The position numbers and the translations under genes were made by a program. Shown in pieces: positions 59,024 to 64,000 of a stretch of 64,000 nt of DNA. The stretch comes from Stigmatella ashevillena (lineage in GTDB: Bacteria > Myxococcota > Myxococcia > Myxococcales > Myxococcaceae). A model generated the notes under the pieces. It was not told the DNA's origin, made no database searches, and saw only the letters and a program-made list of their open reading frames with translations. How positions within the stretch are numbered: the first letter of the stretch is position 1; each line of letters begins with the position of its first letter. The stretch covers positions 7,558,425 through 7,622,424 of the forward strand of contig NZ_JAQNDM010000002.1 in NCBI RefSeq assembly GCF_028368975.1, read 5' to 3'.

Positions 59024-60610
59024 ATGATCGAAGCCATGGCCTTGTCCCTGCAGACTCCGGGTGTCTATAACGTCGAGCAAGACGCTTTCACCAACTCCGT
59101 CGTCCCCGTGGAGACGGCGATCCCAGCGTTCGTGGGCTATACGGCCCGTGCTGACTACCAGCAGAAGTCCGTGCTGAATGAGCCGGTCATCATCAACTCG
59201 ATGCATGACTTCCACACCTACTTTGGGAAGCTGGATCCGGCGACGCCGGGCAGTGGGCCTCAGCCCTCGCCGCCCTACGCGCAGTACAGCCCCATCTACC
59301 ACCTGACGAAGTCCACAGGGGCGGGGGACATCGTCCTCGGGGGCACGGCTTACGACATCGAGCCGGACGCGGCCACCATCTACTATCTGTACAACAGCAT
59401 TCGCCTCTTCTTCCTCAACGGGGGCGGGACGGCGGTCGTGGTGTCCGTGGGCACCTTCGGCAAGCCCAACGGCAAGGCCAAGGGCGCAGCGGATCCGCTG
59501 GTCAATCCCAACGTCAAGCTCGCGGACCTCAAGCGGGGGCTGGACGCGGTCCAGGGTGAGCCCCTGCCGACGATGCTCGTCGTCCCGGATGGGAGCCTGC
59601 TCACCGCCGCCGACAACGCCACGTTGATGCAGTCCATGCTCAACCAGTGCGGCGCCGTCTCCAGCCGGGTGGCCCTGCTGGACGTGCAGAGTGGCCTGCA
59701 GCCCGACCCGCTCAAGTGGAACGCCCAGATCACCGACTTCCGCACCGCGGTAGGGGTGAACAGCCTGAGCTACGGCGCGGCCTACTACCCCTTCCTGGAG
59801 ACCACGCTCTCCTCGCCGTCGGACATTGACTACGACAACTGCGGCGGCGCGGCCGAGCTCGCGAAGATCCTGCCGGATGCCGGCACGGACCCCGTCCAGA
59901 CCATCCTCAACACCATCATCAAGCCGCCGGCCTCCAATGCGCCCACGGCGGACATGAGCAACGCCGCGCTGCTGGCGGCCAGCCCCAGCTACAACGCGGT
60001 CCTGACGGCGGTGCTCGGCTTCATCAACACCGTGCCCCCCAGCGGCGCGGTGGCGGGCATCTACACCCGGGTGGACCATGCGCAAGGGGTGTGGCGAGCG
60101 CCCGCCAACGTGAGCCTCACCGCGGTGACGGACGCCACCTTCCGGGTGACGGATCCCATCCAGGCCCAGCTCAACGTGGATGCCCTCACGGGCAAGTCCA
60201 TCAACGCCATCCGCACCTTCTCGGGGCAGGGCGTGCTGGTGTGGGGCGCGCGCACGCTGGCGGGCAACAGCCAGGACTGGCGTTACCTGAACGTGCGCCG
60301 CACGCTGATCATGATCGAGCAGTCCGTGAAGCTCGCCGCCCGGGCGTATGTCTTCTCGCCCAACGACGCCAGCACCTGGACGACGGTCAAGAGCACCATC
60401 ACCAACTTCCTGCTGGGCCTGTGGGGCCAGGGGGCCCTCGTGGGGGCCAAGGCCCCCGACGCCTTCAGCGTCAACGTGGGCCTGGGCGTCACCATGAGCG
60501 CGCAGGACATCCTGGACGGTCGCATGAACATCGCCGTCAAGGTGGCCATTGTCCGCCCGGCGGAGTTCATCGTCATCACCTACACCCAGCAGCAGCAGCA
60601 GCAGGGATAG
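59024..60610 (+). CDS. Contractile sheath protein (Afp2/3-like)
   Basis: A 528-aa sheath protein; ATG 59024 or, four residues in, ATG 59036, with no clear ribosome site for either. The N-terminal GVYNVEQDAFTNSVVPVETAIPAFVGYT and C-terminal DWRYLNVRRTLIMIEQSVKLAARAYVFSPND...VTMSAQDILDGRMNIAVKVAIVRPAEFIVITYTQ match phage/eCIS sheath subunits. The C-terminus ends with six glutamines and Gly from a CAG run. It is the only sheath gene seen, whereas Afp and PVC encode three. Contraction drives the tube. Confidence 0.93.
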   Translation: MIEAMALSLQTPGVYNVEQDAFTNSVVPVETAIPAFVGYTARADYQQKSVLNEPVIINSMHDFHTYFGKLDPATPGSGPQPSPPYAQYSPIYHLTKSTGAGDIVLGGTAYDIEPDAATIYYLYNSIRLFFLNGGGTAVVVSVGTFGKPNGKAKGAADPLVNPNVKLADLKRGLDAVQGEPLPTMLVVPDGSLLTAADNATLMQSMLNQCGAVSSRVALLDVQSGLQPDPLKWNAQITDFRTAVGVNSLSYGAAYYPFLETTLSSPSDIDYDNCGGAAELAKILPDAGTDPVQTILNTIIKPPASNAPTADMSNAALLAASPSYNAVLTAVLGFINTVPPSGAVAGIYTRVDHAQGVWRAPANVSLTAVTDATFRVTDPIQAQLNVDALTGKSINAIRTFSGQGVLVWGARTLAGNSQDWRYLNVRRTLIMIEQSVKLAARAYVFSPNDASTWTTVKSTITNFLLGLWGQGALVGAKAPDAFSVNVGLGVTMSAQDILDGRMNIAVKVAIVRPAEFIVITYTQQQQQQG

Positions 60611-60638
60611 ACCTGGCAAGGCATAAAGGAGACCTCCC

Positions 60639-61097
60639 GTGGCAGACGACGGCAGCACTCAAAATGCGATATGGCCTCTTCCGAGCTTCAGCTTCCAGGT
60701 GAGCTGGGGTTCGGAGCAGAAGATTGCCTTCCAAGAAGTGACGGGCCTGGAGGCGGAGACGCAGGTCATCGAGTACCGGCACAGCAACAGCCCGAACTAC
60801 TCGACGATCAAGATGCCCGGCATCTCCAAGTACAGCAACATCACGATGAAGAAGGGCATCTTCGTCCACGACCAGCGCTTCTGGGATTGGTACTCGAAGA
60901 TCACCATGAACACCTACCCCCGCGTCACGGTGGTGGTGCAACTCCTGGACGAGAAGCAGCAGCCCACGATGGTGTGGACGCTGAAGAACGCGTGGATCAC
61001 GAAGATCAGTGGTCCCTCGCTGAAGTCGGACGGGAACGAGGTGGCCGTGGAGTCCGTCGAGGTGGCCCACGAAGGCCTCACGGTGGCCAACGCGTAA
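60639..61097 (+). CDS. Inner tube protein 1 (Afp1/gp19-like)
   Basis: A 152-aa tube protein; GTG 60639 with AAAGGAG upstream. Typical gp19-family features: FSFQVSWGSEQKIAFQEVTGLEAETQVIEYRHSNSP, then STIKMPGISKYSNITMKKGIFVHDQRFWDWYSKI, and WTLKNAWITKISGPSLKSDGNEVAVESVEVAHEG. It polymerises as hexameric rings to form the conduit inside the sheath. Confidence 0.93.
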   Translation: MADDGSTQNAIWPLPSFSFQVSWGSEQKIAFQEVTGLEAETQVIEYRHSNSPNYSTIKMPGISKYSNITMKKGIFVHDQRFWDWYSKITMNTYPRVTVVVQLLDEKQQPTMVWTLKNAWITKISGPSLKSDGNEVAVESVEVAHEGLTVANA

Positions 61098-61106
61098 CCC
61101 CGCGCC

Positions 61107-61559
61107 ATGGCGGACGCCGATTACCCACCCGTTGGCCTCTTCTACGCGGTCCGCATCGGCGTCCTGTCCACGGAGACGGACTCGCGCTTCAAGGAGGCCT
61201 CGGGCCTGTCCGTGGAACTGAGCGTCGAGGAGGTGGGCGAGGGCGGGGAGAACCGGTTCAGGCACCGCCTGCCGGGAGCTGCCCGCTATCCCAACCTCGT
61301 CCTCCGGCGGGGGATGGTGGTGAAGACGATGCCGCTGTACCTGTGGTGCAAGGCCACGCTGCAAGCCAACTTCGCCCTCCCCATCATCCCGCAGACGGTC
61401 CAGGTCATCCTGCTCAACGAGAAGGCCCAGCCGCTCAGGACCTGGACCCTGATGAACGCCTGGCCGGTGAAGTGGAGCGTCTCGGACTTCCACTCCATGG
61501 AGGCCGAGGTGGTCATCGAGACGCTGGAGCTGTCCTACCAGTACTTCGAGGTCTCCTAG
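61107..61559 (+). CDS. Inner tube protein 2 (Afp5-like)
   Basis: A 150-aa paralog of the tube protein, nine bases downstream. Motifs: FYAVRIGVLSTETDSRFKEASGLSVELSVEEVGEGGENRFRHRLPG, PNLVLRRGM and WTLMNAWPVKWSVSDFHSMEAEVVIETLELSYQYFE. In Afp-like systems the second tube protein forms the first ring at the spike/baseplate junction. The mid-section RRGMVVKTMPLYLW diverges from protein 1. Confidence 0.9.
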   Translation: MADADYPPVGLFYAVRIGVLSTETDSRFKEASGLSVELSVEEVGEGGENRFRHRLPGAARYPNLVLRRGMVVKTMPLYLWCKATLQANFALPIIPQTVQVILLNEKAQPLRTWTLMNAWPVKWSVSDFHSMEAEVVIETLELSYQYFEVS

Positions 61560-61565
61560 CCCGTC

Positions 61566-61733
61566 ATGCCCATCGAGATCCGCGAGCTTGTCATCCGTGC
61601 CGTGGTCGGCGCCCCGCCCGCTCCGGGCCGTGCCCGGCTCCGCGACGAGGACCTCGAGCGGCTCAAGCGAGAGCTTGTCGCCGAGTGCCTGGAGCGCCTG
61701 GCCGAGGAACGCGCGGCGAAGGGCCGACGCTGA
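61566..61733 (+). CDS. DUF5908 small eCIS protein
   Basis: A 55-aa protein starting MPIEIRELVIRAVV, the conserved DUF5908 opening, then helix LRDEDLERLKRELVAECLERLAEERAAKGRR. It sits between tube protein 2 (six bases before) and the LysM gene, as DUF5908 genes do in other eCIS loci. The role is unknown, possibly a chaperone or adaptor. Confidence 0.85.
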   Translation: MPIEIRELVIRAVVGAPPAPGRARLRDEDLERLKRELVAECLERLAEERAAKGRR

Positions 61734-61754
61734 GGACCGTGGAGGAAGCCCCCC

Positions 61755-62411
61755 GTGTCCTTGCCCACCAAGCTCGTCATCAAGGCGTATAAGACACCCG
61801 ACTTCTCCGGCGAGGCGGGGGCCTACACCGTCCGCGTCAACCCAGAGAAATACAGCCAGAGCTTCGAGGTGCGCTACAACGAGGAGGGCTCCGCGGGCTC
61901 TATGAACGTGCCACTCACGTTCGATCACATGCTGCCCTCGCGGCTGCGCTTCGAGCTGCTCTTTGACGTGACAGGGGCCCTGCCCAACAGCGCGACGGAC
62001 CTGGCGGAGGAGATCAACAGCTTCCTCTCGGTGGTCTACAACTACCAGGGCAGCATCCACGAGCCCTACTACCTGAAGCTTTACTGGGGCTCGCTGGTGT
62101 TCGGCGCGCGGTTGATGGACTTGCAACTCCAGTACACGCTCTTTCGTCCGGATGGTTCGCCGCTGCGGGCGCGTGCCGAGGTCTCCTTCGCCAGCTTCGT
62201 CGATCCGAAGACGATGGCGAAGCAGGAGAACAAGCAGTCCGCGGACCTGACCCACGTGGTGACCGTGCGGGAGGGAGACAGCCTGCCGTTGCTCTGCCAG
62301 CGCATCTACGGAGATGCCACGTGCTACCCCTGGGTGGCCCGAGCCAACGGGCTGACCCACTTCCAGCGCCTGCGGGCGGGCACGCGCCTCGTCTTTCCGC
62401 CGATGAAGTAG
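61755..62411 (+). CDS. LysM-containing tube-initiator/adaptor protein (Afp7-like)
   Basis: A 218-aa protein; GTG 61755 with GGAGGAAG upstream. N-terminal CIS_tube-like domain: VIKAYKTPDFSGEAGAYTVRVNPEKYSQSFEVRYN, then FDVTGALPN and YLKLYWGSLVFGARLMDLQLQYTLFRPDGSPLRARAEVSFASFVD. C-terminal LysM: HVVTVREGDSLPLLCQRIYGDATCYPWVARANGL. It probably links the spike hub to the tube and may bind peptidoglycan or another tail protein through LysM. Confidence 0.92.
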   Translation: MSLPTKLVIKAYKTPDFSGEAGAYTVRVNPEKYSQSFEVRYNEEGSAGSMNVPLTFDHMLPSRLRFELLFDVTGALPNSATDLAEEINSFLSVVYNYQGSIHEPYYLKLYWGSLVFGARLMDLQLQYTLFRPDGSPLRARAEVSFASFVDPKTMAKQENKQSADLTHVVTVREGDSLPLLCQRIYGDATCYPWVARANGLTHFQRLRAGTRLVFPPMK

Positions 62412-62420
62412 GGAACCGCC

Positions 62421-64000
62421 ATGCCCGCCTCTTCCCCTTTTACGGCCACCAGCGATCTCACCACCTTTGCCCTGGTGGCCAACGGGCGCGAACTGGACGG
62501 CTCCTACCAGGTGCTCTCCATCCAGGTGGTGAGCGCGCTCAACCGCCTGCCCTTCGCGCAGGTGGAACTGGTGGATGGCAGCGCGGCCCAGGGGGCCTTC
62601 CCCTTGAGCGCCTCCACCACGCTGGCGCCCGGCGTGACGCTGGAGGTGAAGCTGGGCTACCACGGGGACAACCAGACCGTCTTCTCGGGGGTGGTGACGC
62701 GGCAGGCGATCCGCAAGCGCGGCAAGGGCCCCGCTGTCCTTCAGGTGGAGGCGCGGGACAAGGCGGTGAAGATGACCCTCTCCCGCGGCAGCGCCATCTT
62801 CACGGACACCACGGACTCGGAGGTGCTGGGCAAGCTCATCCGCGCCCATGGCCTGAGCGCCAAGGTGGCCAGCACCAGCCCCAAGCTGAAGGAGCTGACG
62901 CAATTCTACTCCACGGACTGGGACTTCCTTGTCACCCGCGCGGAGGCCAATGGGATGGTGGTGGCGGTGAACGCGGGCACCGTGTCCGTGGTGGCACCGG
63001 ATCCTTCCACCTCTCCGGCGCTCGGGGTCACCTTCGGCACGGACGTCCTGGACTTTCGCCTGGAGGAGGACGCGCCCTCGCAGTGGAGTTCAGTGCGCTG
63101 CTCCTCGTGGGATTACAAGAGCCAGAAGATGATCGAGGCCACGGCCAAGGTCTCCGAGGCCAATGCCCTGGGCAGCCCCAGCAGCAAGAAGCTGGCGGAG
63201 GTGGCCAGCCCCAGCGAGGTGGAGTTCCAGTCCAGCGCCCCGTGGGCCCAGGACAGCCTCAAGGCCTGGGCCCAGGGCCTCATGCTGCGCTCCGAGCTGG
63301 CGAAGATCCGCGGCGAGGTGCGCTTTCAGGGCTCCTCCAAGGTGGAGCCGGGCAAGACGCTGAGCCTGGAGGGCTTTGGCGACCGCTTCGATGGCACGGC
63401 CTTCCTCTCCGCCGTCACCCACGACGTGGCGGAGGGCCGGTGGACGACCCGCGTGGAGGTGGGGTTGGAGGAGAAGCCCTTCGTGGAGACGGTGCCGGTG
63501 ACGGGGCCGGCCGCCGCGGGTCTCTTGCCCGGCGTGGTGGGGCTCCAGAATGGCGTCGTCAAGCAGATCGACAAGGACCCGGATGGCAACGTCCGGGTGC
63601 TGGTGCAGATCCCCGTGGTGGGCATGAAGGACGGCGTGTGGGCCCGGTTGGGCTCGCCCTATGCCACCAGCAAGGCCGGCATCTTCTTCTATCCCGAGGT
63701 GGGGGACGAGGTCATCCTGGGCTTCGTCAACGAGGACCCTGGCAACCCCATCATTCTCGGCAGCCTGTACAGCGGCTCGAAGAAGGCGCCTCCCTTCACG
63801 CCGGACGCGAAGAACAGCCACAAGGCCATCAAGACGAACGCCGGGCTGGAGATCCTCTTCGATGAGGAGGGCAAGGTCCTCACGCTCCAGACGCCCCATG
63901 GCAACAAGCTCGTGCTCTCGGACGAGGGAGACACCATCACCCTCCAAGACAAGCACGAGAACCAGATCAAGATGTCGGCCACGGGCATCGAGATCAAAAG
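62421..64000 (+). CDS. VgrG-like spike/hub protein (Afp8-like), partial
   Basis: The frame is open from ATG 62421 to the right edge (526 codons). The gp27-like hub part reads DLTTFALVANGRELDGSYQVLSIQVVSALNRLPFAQVELVDG and VFSGVVTRQAIRKRGKGPAVLQVEARDKAVKM. The gp5/OB-fold part has VVKQIDKDPDGNVRVLVQIPVVG...VWARLGSPYATSKAGIFFYPEVGDEVILGFVNEDPGNPIILGSLYSG, then the beginning of the triple-stranded spike (EEGKVLTLQTPHGNKLVLSD). The missing C-terminus may carry a tip or effector region. It ends the core structural set as seen here; any fibre or effector genes could follow outside the window. Confidence 0.93.
   Translation, partial: MPASSPFTATSDLTTFALVANGRELDGSYQVLSIQVVSALNRLPFAQVELVDGSAAQGAFPLSASTTLAPGVTLEVKLGYHGDNQTVFSGVVTRQAIRKRGKGPAVLQVEARDKAVKMTLSRGSAIFTDTTDSEVLGKLIRAHGLSAKVASTSPKLKELTQFYSTDWDFLVTRAEANGMVVAVNAGTVSVVAPDPSTSPALGVTFGTDVLDFRLEEDAPSQWSSVRCSSWDYKSQKMIEATAKVSEANALGSPSSKKLAEVASPSEVEFQSSAPWAQDSLKAWAQGLMLRSELAKIRGEVRFQGSSKVEPGKTLSLEGFGDRFDGTAFLSAVTHDVAEGRWTTRVEVGLEEKPFVETVPVTGPAAAGLLPGVVGLQNGVVKQIDKDPDGNVRVLVQIPVVGMKDGVWARLGSPYATSKAGIFFYPEVGDEVILGFVNEDPGNPIILGSLYSGSKKAPPFTPDAKNSHKAIKTNAGLEILFDEEGKVLTLQTPHGNKLVLSDEGDTITLQDKHENQIKMSATGIEIK

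Noticed and set aside
42096-64000. Type VI secretion system
   Set aside because: VgrG-, PAAR- and gp25-like genes are present, but no TssJ/L/M membrane complex or TssB/C sheath pair is seen; tape-measure, AAA ATPase, DUF4255 and LysM genes identify an eCIS.
42096-64000. Prophage
   Set aside because: No capsid, terminase, portal, integrase or lysis genes are present within the visible locus.

Overview
The window looks like chromosomal DNA of a myxobacterium, probably suborder Cystobacterineae (Archangium, Cystobacter or Stigmatella-like). This is inferred from the high GC content, the density of secreted lipoproteins with LxGC-type lipoboxes, an Asp-Ala-Gly repeat lipoprotein, an ECF sigma/anti-sigma/caspase cassette, and predatory-style hydrolases. 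No rRNA, complete tRNA, intact insertion sequence or CRISPR array was seen.

Region 1 (1-30.7 kb) is accessory secretome DNA. It holds a PPOX-fold/AraC divergent pair, a seven-blade FG-GAP-like propeller protein, an RluA-type pseudouridine synthase whose catalytic Asp is Gly, a GH30 glycosidase, an ECF sigma/anti-sigma/caspase operon, two protease lipoproteins in one operon, a PilZ protein, a large choice-of-anchor A protein, another metalloprotease, a GH97 glycosidase with a ricin-type lectin tail, a streptogrisin-like protease and several orphan lipoproteins. Signs of turnover are frequent: a 654-bp near-identical partial copy of the caspase/anti-sigma genes lies 9,476 bp away, an SDR gene is broken, and other gene stubs remain. 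Two lipoprotein gene pairs look like toxin/immunity modules; the better one is 27486-28397 with 26720-27484.

Region 2 (28.5-39.7 kb) is mostly housekeeping or small-molecule metabolism: MFS transporter, VOC protein, divergent LysR/NmrA pair, DusA, YgfZ, a coupled cupin/VKOR-DsbA/eIF1-like operon, a divergent DDAH-like hydrolase and haem-oxygenase-like protein, and a DUF3574 lipoprotein. A secreted GH30 with carbohydrate-binding modules follows (39.8-42.1 kb).

Region 3 (42.1 kb to the right edge) is an extracellular contractile injection system (eCIS, Afp/PVC-like). It is arranged as two divergent operons around a 229-bp control region with three TGACAYRTCA boxes spaced 21-22 bp apart. Leftward, the order is PAAR tip, gp25, baseplate J (1202 aa), second baseplate protein, tape-measure protein (1459 aa, with about five internal repeats) and AAA ATPase, nearly all overlapping or abutting. 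Rightward come two unrecognised helical proteins, then DUF4255 cap, sheath, two tube proteins, DUF5908, LysM tube initiator and a VgrG-like spike cut by the window edge. There is no recognisable tail-fibre gene at the usual place. The two helical proteins are the best candidates for new components or cargo.
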